A DNA stretch of 64,000 nucleotides from SURF-32 sp964648365 (GTDB taxonomy: Bacteria; Planctomycetota; Phycisphaerae; UBA1845). The notes beneath the pieces are model-generated. The model had not been told where the DNA came from. It did no database searches and was given only the letters and a program-made list of their open reading frames with translations. Shown here in pieces: positions 36,468-45,078 of the stretch (its first letter is position 1; the number at the start of each line of letters is the position of its first letter). The stretch is from positions 1-64,000 of the forward strand of contig CAZYLK010000003.1 of assembly GCA_964648365.1 (NCBI GenBank), written 5' to 3'. The translations under genes were made by a program, and so were the position numbers.

Positions 36468-36500
36468 AAAAAAAGCACGCGCGCCGTGAGGCGCGCGCGC
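36468..36500 (-). terminator. Intrinsic terminator of secreted paralogue 1
   Basis: On the minus strand GCGCGCGCGCC, loop TCAC, GGCGCGCGTGC, then seven T. Its position (about 50 bases after the stop at 36548) and design match the terminator at 35161-35200. Confidence 0.85.
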
Positions 36501-36547
36501 CGGTCGTAATCGGGCGCCGGATCAGGTCCGGCACAGCGTCCGGTGAA

Positions 36548-37408
36548 TCAGCCGCAGACGCCGGACTTCTTCACGCCGACGATCTTCTTGCAGAATCCGA
36601 CGCCGCCGTCCGGGCAGGCCAGGTTCTTCACCTTGAACTTCTTGGCGCAGGTGTTGATGTCGTCGCACCCGACGCCGGTGTCGAACACGTCATCCTTGGC
36701 CGGGCAGGCCTCGCAGCCCTGCTTGCCCTTCGAGGTCTTCTTGACCGTGTAGGAGCAGGTGTCGCTGCTGGCGGCCACGAGCGAAATGTCGTCGAAATAC
36801 TCGGTCGGACCGGCCGAGTACAGGTCGACGTTCTGGAACTCGATCGCGCCGCCGCGGATGGCGTAAACGTCGTCCGACAGCAACTGCCCGTCGTAATAGG
36901 ATTTCATCCGGTTGCCGTCGAGATCGATTTCGAACCGCAACTCGACCCACTCGCCGACCTTGACGTTGATGACGTTGGACTCGGTGCGCAGCGCGTCGAG
37001 CACCAGTCCACCGTTGGGCTCGAACCACACTTCGATCGACCACTGGGCGGTGCCGTTCTCGCCGTTGTACTCGTTGTTGCCGACGAAATACGTGCGCGCC
37101 TGGTTCGCCTCGGCGATCAGGTGATACGCGGTCAGCGTCCACTGTCCCGACGTCGCGCCCAGGTTCGGGTGAACCAGATCGCTGGTTCCGGTAATCTCGA
37201 CGGAGTTGCTGCCGCCGTGGGCCTGGGCGTCGGTACACAGCGCGCCGGCGTTCGGATCCTTGTACCAGCCTTCCCAGCCGCCCTGGCCAATCATCTGGCT
37301 GCCGGGCGCGTACGACTCGAAATCGTCGGACCAGTCAGCGGCGGCGACACCGGCCATCGCACACAGAGCCAGCGCCGCACACCCGATCAACATGCCTCTC
37401 TTCAACAT
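36548..37408 (-). CDS. Secreted jelly-roll-like protein with Cys-rich tail (tandem paralogue 1)
   Basis: 286 residues from the ATG at 37408, with GGAAGGAGGT upstream. It has the same signal (LIGCAALALCAMAGVAAA), the same mature start DWSDDFESYAPGSQMIGQGG and the same length as paralogue 2. Most changes are conservative: EGWYKDPNAGALC versus AGWYEDPNAGAFC, AEANQARTYFVGNNEYN versus AETNTTVTYFIGNNEYN. The Cys-rich tail (DTCSYTVKKTSKGKQGCEA ... KKFKVKNLACPDGGVGFCKK) is conserved. Family membership is unknown; a matrix or surface structural protein is plausible. Confidence 0.85.
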   Translation of the reverse strand: MLKRGMLIGCAALALCAMAGVAAADWSDDFESYAPGSQMIGQGGWEGWYKDPNAGALCTDAQAHGGSNSVEITGTSDLVHPNLGATSGQWTLTAYHLIAEANQARTYFVGNNEYNGENGTAQWSIEVWFEPNGGLVLDALRTESNVINVKVGEWVELRFEIDLDGNRMKSYYDGQLLSDDVYAIRGGAIEFQNVDLYSAGPTEYFDDISLVAASSDTCSYTVKKTSKGKQGCEACPAKDDVFDTGVGCDDINTCAKKFKVKNLACPDGGVGFCKKIVGVKKSGVCG

Positions 37409-38700
37409 CGGAAAACCTCCTTCCGCGCGCATCGAACGCGCACGACCGACCTCCGCATCAGGACACTGCCCGATCGCGGCGGCCACGACGAAAAAGCGAA
37501 CATGCCCGAACGCGATGTCCGGGCGACGCAACCCAATTGACCGGCACAGCAGCGATTGACCCCCCGCGACGCGGGTCGCCGCTGCCGGCAACTTCGCACC
37601 ACACAAAACTACCTGGAATCTCGACACTACCCAGATTGCCAGCGAATGCCTGAATCGCCGCCGATTCTGGTGCTGGATTCGCGGGCATGACTCCCCTCCC
37701 GTGAGAATCGCGTCTACCTGTCGAGACGCGACGGCAGGCCCGTACGCACCCCTTGCGCGGCCTGGACCCCCTGGCAAAGGCGTAGCACGCGGCGTGCCAC
37801 GGACGTGGATCAATCGTCCGCGGTGTGGGTGCGGAAGTCGCACAGTCGGGGTCGATGCCGCACGACGTGGCTCCCATCAAGTCGGGTGATCGCCCCGTGC
37901 GGGGCTGTCTGTCGCATGGGCAAAAAAAAAGTCATTGACGCAGGTGATTGGACACTTGGCGTGAACGACAATCGTGGTGTTCAGGAAGTGAAGACGCAAC
38001 GGTAGCGGAGCCGTGGCGCAGGACGCGGCGAGCGTGGTACGGGCCGCGTCAGTTCGTGGATGCGGACTGGCGGCTGACGTTCACTGTGTTGACCCGCTGC
38101 GTGAAATAGCGGCAGCGGCTTTCTGGAACGCCGTCAATGCTAGGACGCATCGACTTGGAAAGTCAAACGCAAATATCGTGGTCATCGTTGCGGCCGTCAT
38201 GCCGCGGTTTCTGTCGCAGTTCCCGGTTGGACCGGGGGGAGGTGGTTGATTCGATCTAACGCAGATCCGTCAGCATTGCGCGAGCGAGTGAGCCTGCGGC
38301 TGCTCGCGGTTGGGCAGGCCCCTGATGCGGGCATGGGTTCTGGGCCTGTACCGCGCGATGACCATCGTTGGCGCGTAACAATCGCCTCAATACTTCGATT
38401 CTTCGGGCGTCGGGGGGCGGGCGGTCACGACGGGCGGAAACGCCCGGGCGACCGAACACCGGCGGTGGTGGATGAGCGGATATCCGATTCACATCTGACA
38501 CCGTCGGTGTCGGTTTGCCGCCCGGCTGGTATTCCAGCGAGACCCGCCGGCTCCCGGCAGACGCAGCTTCCTTAAGGAGCTACGGGACACACCCCTTCAG
38601 GTGCTAGGCCTGATCCGGGGTGTGTCCCTCCTGCGTGCGCAGCGCGGGCGGCGTCGTGGCGGACGGTGACAGGCTCATCCACCAGCACTATCGTTCCCTG
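37409..38700. other. 1.3-kb region without a confident gene
   Basis: The first part (37409-37700) is the leader and promoter region of paralogue 1: a weak hairpin at 37504-37524 followed on the minus strand by TTTTT at 37491-37495, and CAGGCA/TAGTGT promoter-like boxes near 37625-37655. From 37700 to 38580 no frame has protein-like composition. A run of nine A lies at 37922-37930. A long hairpin occupies 38584-38628. Confidence 0.55.
38584..38628. repeat. Long two-tier hairpin upstream of the HAF-repeat gene
   Basis: GGGACACACCCC (38584-38595) pairs perfectly with GGGGTGTGTCCC (38617-38628). An inner TCAGG / CCTGA pair extends it. It is about 70 bases upstream of the ATG at 38701. The form resembles REP-type elements, though only one copy is visible in the window. 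Confidence 0.7.
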
Positions 38701-40158
38701 ATGCGGATCTTTGCATTCACATCGTTCCCGGCGCTGTCGGCGCTGACCATTCTCCTGGCCGGCAGCGGTCAAACGATCGCACAAATCGCTCCCGGCTACA
38801 CACTCGAGGCCCTTCCGGTCGGTTCAGCAGGCGGTGCTGCAGGTTCGGTTCACGCCCTCAGCGACGCCGGGCTGGTCGTCGGCGAGCGCGATGCGGGGGG
38901 GGCGTTTCACGCATTTGTCTTCACCGACGGGGGCATCCTGGACCTGGGGACGCTCGGCGGCACGCACAGCGCTGCGCTGGATGTCAGTCCATCCGGCATC
39001 ATCGTCGGTCGCTCCGACCTGAGGTTCCCCGGCGTTGTTCGTGCGTTCCTTTTCGATGCGGGCGTCATGCGCGACATCGGTACGCTTCCGGACGCCGTCG
39101 AGATGGTTGCCCTTGGCGTCAACGACGCGGGCGACGTGGTCGGCCGCGCGCTGGTTGCGACGGGCGCGGATGAATCTACGCGGGCGTTTCTGCTGCGCGA
39201 CGGCGAACTTGTCGAGCTTGGCACGCTCGGCGGCGAGGGCGCGTCGGCGGTGGCCGTCAACCCAGCAGGGCACATCGTCGGATGGTCGCTGGACGCATCG
39301 GGCCGCACGCGCGCGTTCAGGTGGAGTGCCGAATCCGGCATGGCCGACCTCGGCACGCTGGGCGGGGCGGAGAGCCGCGCGGCCGGCATCAACAGTGCCG
39401 GCGTCATCGTCGGCGAGGCGGAAACGGCGCTGGGGGTCGCGCATGCGTGCGTGTGGGCCGAGGGCGAGACGATCGACCTGGGCACGCTGGGCGGGTTGCG
39501 CAGCGCCGCCGCGGCCGTGAATGACGCGGGCGTGGTGGTGGGGGGCTCGCAGATCGGCAGCGGGATCGATCAGCACGCGTTCATCCGGGTGGCCGGCGGG
39601 CGACTCACCGACCTGAACGAACTGATGCGGCCGGGCACGCCGTGGGTGCTTTCCTCCGCGCGGGACATCAACAACGCCGGGCAGGTTCTTGTCGAGGGCT
39701 TCCGGCTTACGGCGGGACGGTTCGAATCTGCCGCGTTCATCCTCCATCCGGTGGAAGAGGACGCGGACGGCGACGGCGTCCCCTTCGTGATGGACAACTG
39801 TGACGGCCTCGCGAATGCCGATCAGGCCGATCGCGACGGCGACCTGCTCGGCGACGCGTGCGACGGGTGTCCTGCCGATCCCGCCAAGTCTGCGCCGGGC
39901 CTGTGCGGCTGCGGCGTCAAGGATGAGGATCTCGACGAGGACGGCGTCGCCGACTGCGACGACAACTGCCCCGACTTATCCAACCCGACGCAGGCGGACG
40001 CGGACGGCGACGGGATTGGCGATGCGTGTGAGCCGCCGCCGCCGACCGGCTCGCCCTTTCCCTGCGGAGCCGGGCTGATGTGGCCCGTGACGCTTGTGCT
40101 TGTCACTGGTTTGACGGCGTGGGGGCGGCGAAGTTCGTCGAGGCGACTGGCGATCTGA
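38701..40158 (+). CDS. Secreted HAF-repeat protein with thrombospondin type-3 repeats and sorting-like C-terminus
   Basis: 485 residues from the ATG at 38701. The signal is FPALSALTILLAGSGQTIAQ. At least seven HAF-family repeats follow, each like LGTLGGxxSxAxxVNxxGxIVGxS (LDLGTLGGTHSAALDVSPSG, LGTLGGEGASAVAVNPAGHI, LGTLGGLRSAAAAVNDAGVV). Residues ~360-455 carry two thrombospondin type-3 units (DNCDGLANADQADRDGDLLG, DNCPDLSNPTQADADGDGIG). The end is PPTGSPFPCGAGLMWPV, a helix and GRRSSSRRLAI, matching the Cys-Gly sorting-like end at 25119-26630. It is probably surface anchored through its C-terminus. Confidence 0.87.
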   Translation: MRIFAFTSFPALSALTILLAGSGQTIAQIAPGYTLEALPVGSAGGAAGSVHALSDAGLVVGERDAGGAFHAFVFTDGGILDLGTLGGTHSAALDVSPSGIIVGRSDLRFPGVVRAFLFDAGVMRDIGTLPDAVEMVALGVNDAGDVVGRALVATGADESTRAFLLRDGELVELGTLGGEGASAVAVNPAGHIVGWSLDASGRTRAFRWSAESGMADLGTLGGAESRAAGINSAGVIVGEAETALGVAHACVWAEGETIDLGTLGGLRSAAAAVNDAGVVVGGSQIGSGIDQHAFIRVAGGRLTDLNELMRPGTPWVLSSARDINNAGQVLVEGFRLTAGRFESAAFILHPVEEDADGDGVPFVMDNCDGLANADQADRDGDLLGDACDGCPADPAKSAPGLCGCGVKDEDLDEDGVADCDDNCPDLSNPTQADADGDGIGDACEPPPPTGSPFPCGAGLMWPVTLVLVTGLTAWGRRSSSRRLAI

Positions 40159-40314
40159 GTCTTGACGCGCTGCGGCCGGTTCAAACGGTTGCCGGGCGCA
40201 GGAGTGAACGCGCTGATGCGCTCGACCCCTGCGCCCGGCTCGCCGTTGCGGGTGCATGACATCGGCAGGAACGACCGTCCGGATCGCGGTCGCCTTCGTG
40301 CGCTCATGGCGGCG

Positions 40315-42090
40315 TCAGCAGCCATCCTGCGATGGCGGAATCTGCGTAACGTCATAGATCCACTGCATCTTGAGGCGAACGCCGTCTTCGCCACTCTCCG
40401 GCAAGCGCAGCCAGTACCGCACGGCGCCGTGCGGAGGTTGTTCCTCGCGCGGCGGGATTCCGGTGGTCAGGTCGAGTTCCACGCGAACCGGCAGCGGCTC
40501 GCCCGCCCGTTCCGCGGTCGTCTGAAGGACGACCTCATCCGATTCGATTGTCACCCTTAGTTGCAGCGTCGCCGGATCGCCGGTAGCGGTCACGGGCCGG
40601 GCGACCGAGCGGACGACGCCCTGCGTGTCCACCAGTTTTACGATGCCATTCTCGACGACAACCTCGACGCCGCCTTCGACGTTGCGGCGCGTCACGCGGT
40701 CCCCCTCGATGATTGCACGCAAGTCGGAGCCTTCGGGCAGGTTCAGAAGGAACTTCTGCGCCTCGATGGTGTTGCCTTCGATGGTGGCGTTCGTCGCCGA
40801 GACGATCGTTTCCTGCATCGTGATCCACGAAGGGCCTTCGGCCTGCGGCATGGGGATCGTCGCCTGCATGGCCCGCAGCGCCGCCGGCACGCTTGCCTGA
40901 CGATCCGCCGCAAGGGCGTAGAGTTCCAAGGCCCGCTGGTACTGGCCGGCGGATTGCATCGCAGCGGCGTCTACCAGTTGGTGGACGGCTTCAGTCGACT
41001 TCCCGTCCTCGTCTGCCGGCGTCACGGCCATCGCCAGCGCCCCATGCACGCCCAACGCCAGCAGCGCTGCGGCCGCCGACGCCACGACCGGCCACCTCGA
41101 TGGGGGCGAGGACCGGTGGAACTGAATGCGCTCGATCATGCTGAGTCTCCGTTTGAGGGATCGATACGTGCCGAATCCCGCGAGCATCGCTCGCGGACGG
41201 CGACATCCTGGTTGTGGAGGATCAGGCCTGACGTAGGAAAGCAGAGCCTGAGCGTATGTCCTGGCGCAACCCGTCGTCCTGACGACAGCCGCGTCGCACG
41301 ACAGTTCGCAGTCCTGACGAACCGCGCGGGCAAACAGAATCACCAGCGGGTGAAACCAGAACACGCAGGTTGCGACCATCTGCGCGGCCATGGACCACGC
41401 ATCGTGCCGGCGGATGTGTGCCAGTTCATGCCGCAGGGCGCAATGCAGTTGTCCCGCGGGGACCGTTCGCTGCGCCGCGGTGGGAACGATGACGACGGGC
41501 ACGAACAGGCCCCAGCACGACGGCGACGTCACGTCATCGCTTTCGAGCAGCGGGATTGATTGACGGATGCGCGCTTCAATGCGCAGCCGATCGAAAACGG
41601 CAAGAAGTGTTTCGTCAGTTACGGTTCGGCAACGACGCAGGAGAATTGCAGTTCTCAGGAGCCGCGCGACCATGTAGCACGATACAGCCAGGACTCCCAG
41701 GAGATACACCGACAAGATCGCCATGGTGCCGGAGAACCGTACCTCGCTTTTCGGAGCCTCCGCGACGCGGGCCGTTGATGCGCCCTCGTCGCCGGTCGGC
41801 GTTGTGGACGCACCACTTTGATCCGCGGACGTGCCTGCCACCTGGCAACTCCAGCGCGCGACCGCGTCTGCCGGGCGAGCCGTCGCGGCGCGGAGCACAT
41901 CCGGCGGCGCTATCCGTGACGCGACGATCTGCAGCGGGGCCAGCAACAACAGCACCGCGAGGCAGATACGGAGCACAGTGTAGCGGCCGATGACGTCCTG
42001 CATCGCCAGACGCGCACCGAGTGCAGCGGCGGCGACAAGCGCCGCTCCGACGGAGGCAAGCGCCAGATGGGTCACAAGAAGCGCACTCAT
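40315..42090 (-). CDS. M56/BlaR1-type membrane metallopeptidase
   Basis: 591 residues. An N-terminal membrane bundle (VTHLALASVGAALVAAAALG, LRICLAVLLLLAPLQIVAS, GTMAILSVYLLGVLAVSCYM) leads to the zinc-binding HELAHIRRHD (about residues 221-230) and CELSCDAAVVRTTG. After a further helix (WPVVASAAAALLALGVHGAL) there is an extracytoplasmic domain of about 230 residues that is not a penicillin-binding domain. BlaR1-like proteases cleave the BlaI repressor upon signal. It starts at 42090 with ATGA overlap to the blaI-type gene upstream, so the pair is translationally coupled. The signal sensed is unknown. Confidence 0.87.
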   Translation of the reverse strand: MSALLVTHLALASVGAALVAAAALGARLAMQDVIGRYTVLRICLAVLLLLAPLQIVASRIAPPDVLRAATARPADAVARWSCQVAGTSADQSGASTTPTGDEGASTARVAEAPKSEVRFSGTMAILSVYLLGVLAVSCYMVARLLRTAILLRRCRTVTDETLLAVFDRLRIEARIRQSIPLLESDDVTSPSCWGLFVPVVIVPTAAQRTVPAGQLHCALRHELAHIRRHDAWSMAAQMVATCVFWFHPLVILFARAVRQDCELSCDAAVVRTTGCARTYAQALLSYVRPDPPQPGCRRPRAMLAGFGTYRSLKRRLSMIERIQFHRSSPPSRWPVVASAAAALLALGVHGALAMAVTPADEDGKSTEAVHQLVDAAAMQSAGQYQRALELYALAADRQASVPAALRAMQATIPMPQAEGPSWITMQETIVSATNATIEGNTIEAQKFLLNLPEGSDLRAIIEGDRVTRRNVEGGVEVVVENGIVKLVDTQGVVRSVARPVTATGDPATLQLRVTIESDEVVLQTTAERAGEPLPVRVELDLTTGIPPREEQPPHGAVRYWLRLPESGEDGVRLKMQWIYDVTQIPPSQDGC

Positions 42091-42497
42091 GACGGATCCT
42101 CCTCAGCATCCTGGAGCTTCGCATCCACCCACGCACGAAGTTCGTGCAGTTCATCCGGCGTCAGGTCGGCCTGGTCGATCATCTGTTGAAGCAGGGGTTG
42201 CACCCGGCCCTGAAAGAGCCGGTCAACAAGGTCGGTCACCATGTGCTGCGACGCGGCCTCCCGCGTGACCTTGGGCCGGAACAGATGGGCGCGGCCCGAC
42301 GACTTCACCACCGTCACAACGCCCTTGTCGCGCAGGATGGTGAGCATGGTCTGTATGGTGTTGTAGGCGAGCGGCCTGGGCCGCCCGGCATTGACGGCCT
42401 CGACCACGTCGCGCACCGCCACCGGCCCGTCGGCATCCCAGACGGCCTGCATGATCTCGCCCTCCAGGCGGGTCAGCGAGACTTTCTTCTTCGCCAT
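42087..42497 (-). CDS. blaI: BlaI/MecI-type transcriptional repressor
   Basis: 136 residues from the ATG at 42497 (GGAG eight bases upstream; a GTG at 42503 is the alternative). Winged-helix repressor: LTRLEGEIMQAVWDADGPVA, VRDVVEAVNAGRPRPLAYNT, IQTMLTILRDKGVVTVVKSS, then GRAHLFRPKVTREAASQHMV, the usual site region for cleavage by a BlaR1-type partner. The C-terminal dimerisation part has LVDRLFQGRVQPLLQQMIDQ. The stop overlaps the M56 gene start. It probably represses its own operon through the inverted repeat at 42541-42556; other targets may exist elsewhere. Confidence 0.9.
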   Translation of the reverse strand: MAKKKVSLTRLEGEIMQAVWDADGPVAVRDVVEAVNAGRPRPLAYNTIQTMLTILRDKGVVTVVKSSGRAHLFRPKVTREAASQHMVTDLVDRLFQGRVQPLLQQMIDQADLTPDELHELRAWVDAKLQDAEEDPS

Positions 42498-42540
42498 AAG
42501 CACGCTCCGGCCACGGGGCCGCCCGGTCGGCGGCCGTTAC

Positions 42541-42576
42541 TCCTAATAGCTTAGGACATCATCGGCCGGAATGCAA
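42541..42576 (-). promoter_or_regulatory. Candidate promoter with overlapping BlaI operator
   Basis: TCCTAATAGCTTAGGA at 42541-42556 is a 6-4-6 inverted repeat, 44 bases ahead of the blaI ATG. On the minus strand TTGCAT (42571-42576) and TAAGCT (42548-42553) are separated by 17 bases, so the -10 box lies inside the dyad. This is the expected design for autoregulation. Confidence 0.6.
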
Positions 42577-43034
42577 GAGAAATTTCCGAAAAGTTTAGGT
42601 GAAGGTTCCGCCGGCCGGCGGAGGGTTCGGAAAAACCGCGCCCGGGGCCGGCGGGGAGCCTCCAGGCTGGCCCCCGCCGATGGCGGGCAACGATCGGCGT
42701 TTGATCGGAGGAGCGGGTGCGCGAGGCAATCCGCGGGGCTATCAAGCCGTCAGCGACCCGCGTGGCACGGGCATCTTGCCCGTGATTGCGACTCGGTACC
42801 TGGCCCGCTTGGAGGGAACCTGCTTTACGACAGGCAGGCGCCTGCCGCCCTCCGAATCACACGGCCTGGAGGTCGAAGCTCCGCCCGTGGCGGGGCCGTG
42901 CCACGTTCGAGCGTGCCCGCCGGGTCTGTCACGCACCCGGGAGGAGCTTGTTGGCAGGAGCCGCTTGGTCGGGATCGGCGGACACCTTACGATGTCGCCG
43001 CGCCGTCGCGGTCGGGCGGCGCGGAGAACACGCA
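42577..43034. other. Intergenic region with a palindromic repeat
   Basis: The region between divergent genes contains CACGGGCATCTTGCCCGTG at 42766-42784, a palindrome of the same style as family A. A weaker GC-rich repeat lies at 42840-42930. No gene was identified. Confidence 0.5.
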
Positions 43035-43571
43035 ATGAGACGTCGGGTTTTGCAGGGATGTTGTGTGACGGCGCTGGTCGGCCTCTTTGTGGTCGCGGCT
43101 GGTGCGTGGCAGCCGGCCAGGACGGAGGCGCCCACCACGATCTACCTGGTCCGCCATGCCGAGAAGCAGGACGAAGACCGCGATGCAGACTTGTCCGACG
43201 CCGGCCGGGAGCGGGCGCACGTTCTCGCCTGGATGCTCCGCGACGTGCCGATCAGCGCCGTCTACGCCACCGAGTACAAGCGAACCCGGCACACCGTAGA
43301 CGCCGTCGCGACGGCCCGGACGCTGTCCATCGAAACCTACGCGCCGAACGCTCCTGACCTTCAAGCGATGCTGCTGAAACGCCACGCTGGACAGACGATC
43401 CTCGTCTGCGGCCACTCGAATACGGTCCCGGATATGCTCCGCTCGCTGGGTGTCGCCTTCGAAGCGAAGCTGCTGGAAGGCTATGACGACCTGTTCATCG
43501 TGACCATCCCCACGGCCGGCTCCGACGCACAGGCATCCATGCAGCATCTGCATTATCCAGGCCGTCGGTGA
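43035..43571 (+). CDS. Secreted histidine phosphatase (phosphoglycerate mutase-like)
   Basis: 178 residues from the ATG at 43035, with GGAG nine bases upstream. An N-terminal hydrophobic segment (VLQGCCVTALVGLFVVAAGA) suggests export or anchoring. The catalytic signature is TIYLVRHAEKQ, with the phosphorylated His in RHA. AWMLRDVPISAVYATEYKRT carries the second conserved Arg, and ILVCGHSNTVPDM the general His of the branch. This is the SixA/PGAM-like branch that removes phosphate from small molecules or proteins. Substrate unknown. It precedes the dehydrogenase gene by 46 bases in the same direction. Confidence 0.87.
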   Translation: MRRRVLQGCCVTALVGLFVVAAGAWQPARTEAPTTIYLVRHAEKQDEDRDADLSDAGRERAHVLAWMLRDVPISAVYATEYKRTRHTVDAVATARTLSIETYAPNAPDLQAMLLKRHAGQTILVCGHSNTVPDMLRSLGVAFEAKLLEGYDDLFIVTIPTAGSDAQASMQHLHYPGRR

Positions 43572-43617
43572 TCGGCCGGCATTGCCTTTCCCGCCCGCCG
43601 CGTCAGACTGTTGAACC

Positions 43618-44949
43618 ATGTCCAAGTCCCTCTTCGACGTGCTTCATGCGGAAGGCCTGACGCGGCTGACCATCCACTACGATTTTCGCACCGAGAAGAG
43701 CCACCTTTTCTCCGCGCGGACGTGGGATGATCGCGTACGCTGGTCGACCTACAACCAGTCGTTCACGGCCGCGACCCCGCTGACCGACGACGAGGTGTTC
43801 CACAACTCTGCCGACACGCGCGCCCTGATCAAGCGGGCCGGCGCCTCCGGGCATCTCGATGATGTGATCAACCTGATGCGCAAGGGCCGCCACCGGTTCA
43901 TCGACTGCTTTTACTGCCGGCCGCGAAACATCCGCTTCATCAGCAGCGTTCACAGCGACGTGATGGGCCTCAACAACCGCAGCCACGCCATCCGCGCTGG
44001 CGGCATCCGGCGGCACGACCTCGGCGCCAGCGAACTCGACGTCATCGTCGACGGCCTCAACCTCTCCCGCGGCATGAGCTTCAAGAACTTTGCCGCCCGA
44101 ATCCCCTACGGCGGCAACAAGATGACCGTCATGATGGACCCGCTGCGGCTCGACGATCTCGAATCGCTCGGCTTCATCGCCTATTGCCTCGATCACAGCC
44201 GGTCCTTCACCGGTCCCGACATGGGTTTTCCCATCGAACTGGCCGACGCGCTCAAGCGACATTTCACCATCAACGCGACCGGCGGGCCCTCCGGGCCGCT
44301 CGGAGCGACCGGCACGCCGACCGCCTACGGCACCTACCTGGCGGTGAAGGAAGCGGCTCGATTCGCGTTCGGCTCGGCGGAACTGGGCCGCTGCAAGATC
44401 GCCGTACAGGGGCTGGGCGCCGTCGGCTTTCCACTCTGCGAGCATTACATCCGCGAGGCCGCGCGGCTGTACGTGGCGGACATCGATCCCCGGCCGATCG
44501 ACTGGCTCAAGCGGCTCCACCCCGGCGCGGCTATCGAAGTGGTGGACCCGGCGCGAATCCTTTCCATCGACGCGGACATCTTTTCCCCCTGCGCGGTTGG
44601 CGGCGTCATCACCGCCGAGAACATTCCGTCGCTGAAATTCCGCATCATCCTCGGCGGCGCGAACAACCAGCTCAAGGCATCAAGCCAGGACGAGGAGATC
44701 GTGCTCGCCCGCCTGCTGGACAAGCAGCGGGTGCTCTTTCAGGTCGACTGGTGGCACAACCTCGGCGGCGTGCTGTGCGGCTGTGAGGAGTATGAGAAAC
44801 AGGACAAGGCATCCATGGACGGCGTCCGCGCCCGCCTGTCGGAGCTTTGCCCGGCCTCGACACGGCAGAACCTGACCGAAGCGCGAGATCGACACGTAAC
44901 GCCGACGGAGAACGCCTACACCCGGGCGGAAGCGGCGATATATGCTTGA
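43618..44949 (+). CDS. Glu/Leu/Phe/Val-type amino-acid dehydrogenase
   Basis: 443 residues. ELFV dehydrogenases deaminate an amino acid to the oxo-acid with NAD(P). Signatures are GGIRRHDLGASELDVIVDGL, MSFKNFAARIPYGGNKMTVM (probable substrate-binding Lys168; the usual GGxKx is retained as GGNKM), FTGPDMGFP, GATGTPTAYGTYLAVKEAAR, and the NAD-binding IAVQGLGAVGFPLCEHYI. FSPCAVGGVITAENIPSLKF and IILGGANNQL are the family's PCAxxxxI...GAN block. The N-terminal ~100 residues differ from classic leucine dehydrogenase. Substrate is therefore uncertain. The stop codon TGA overlaps a heptad repeat. Confidence 0.85.
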   Translation: MSKSLFDVLHAEGLTRLTIHYDFRTEKSHLFSARTWDDRVRWSTYNQSFTAATPLTDDEVFHNSADTRALIKRAGASGHLDDVINLMRKGRHRFIDCFYCRPRNIRFISSVHSDVMGLNNRSHAIRAGGIRRHDLGASELDVIVDGLNLSRGMSFKNFAARIPYGGNKMTVMMDPLRLDDLESLGFIAYCLDHSRSFTGPDMGFPIELADALKRHFTINATGGPSGPLGATGTPTAYGTYLAVKEAARFAFGSAELGRCKIAVQGLGAVGFPLCEHYIREAARLYVADIDPRPIDWLKRLHPGAAIEVVDPARILSIDADIFSPCAVGGVITAENIPSLKFRIILGGANNQLKASSQDEEIVLARLLDKQRVLFQVDWWHNLGGVLCGCEEYEKQDKASMDGVRARLSELCPASTRQNLTEARDRHVTPTENAYTRAEAAIYA

Positions 44950-44985
44950 AGAGCGAATAACGAATGGCGAATAACGAATGAAGAA
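44948..44985 (+). repeat. Heptad repeat at the end of the dehydrogenase gene
   Basis: Units GAAGAGC, GAATAAC, GAATGGC, GAATAAC, GAATGAA on the sense strand. The first unit begins inside the stop codon TGA. Confidence 0.85.
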
Positions 44986-45036
44986 CCTTCGGCGAGCTTC
45001 ATCCAGCGCTGCATCCTCAAGACGTGCGGCGCGTTT

Positions 45037-45078
45037 CTCTTCATTCGTTATTCGTTATTCGGCATTCGCTATTCCCAA
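45037..45078 (-). repeat. Heptad repeat encoding the GNAT C-terminus and stop
   Basis: On the minus strand GAATAGC, GAATGCC, GAATAAC, GAATAAC, GAATGAA. The acetyltransferase ends in GIANAE translated from the first units, and its TAA stop is in the third. With the opposite-strand array at 44948-44985 it forms a large imperfect inverted repeat. Confidence 0.85.

Noticed and set aside
37700..38580. Possible small genes in the 1.3-kb gap between paralogue 1 and the HAF gene
   Set aside because: Frames lack ribosome-binding sites and protein-like composition.
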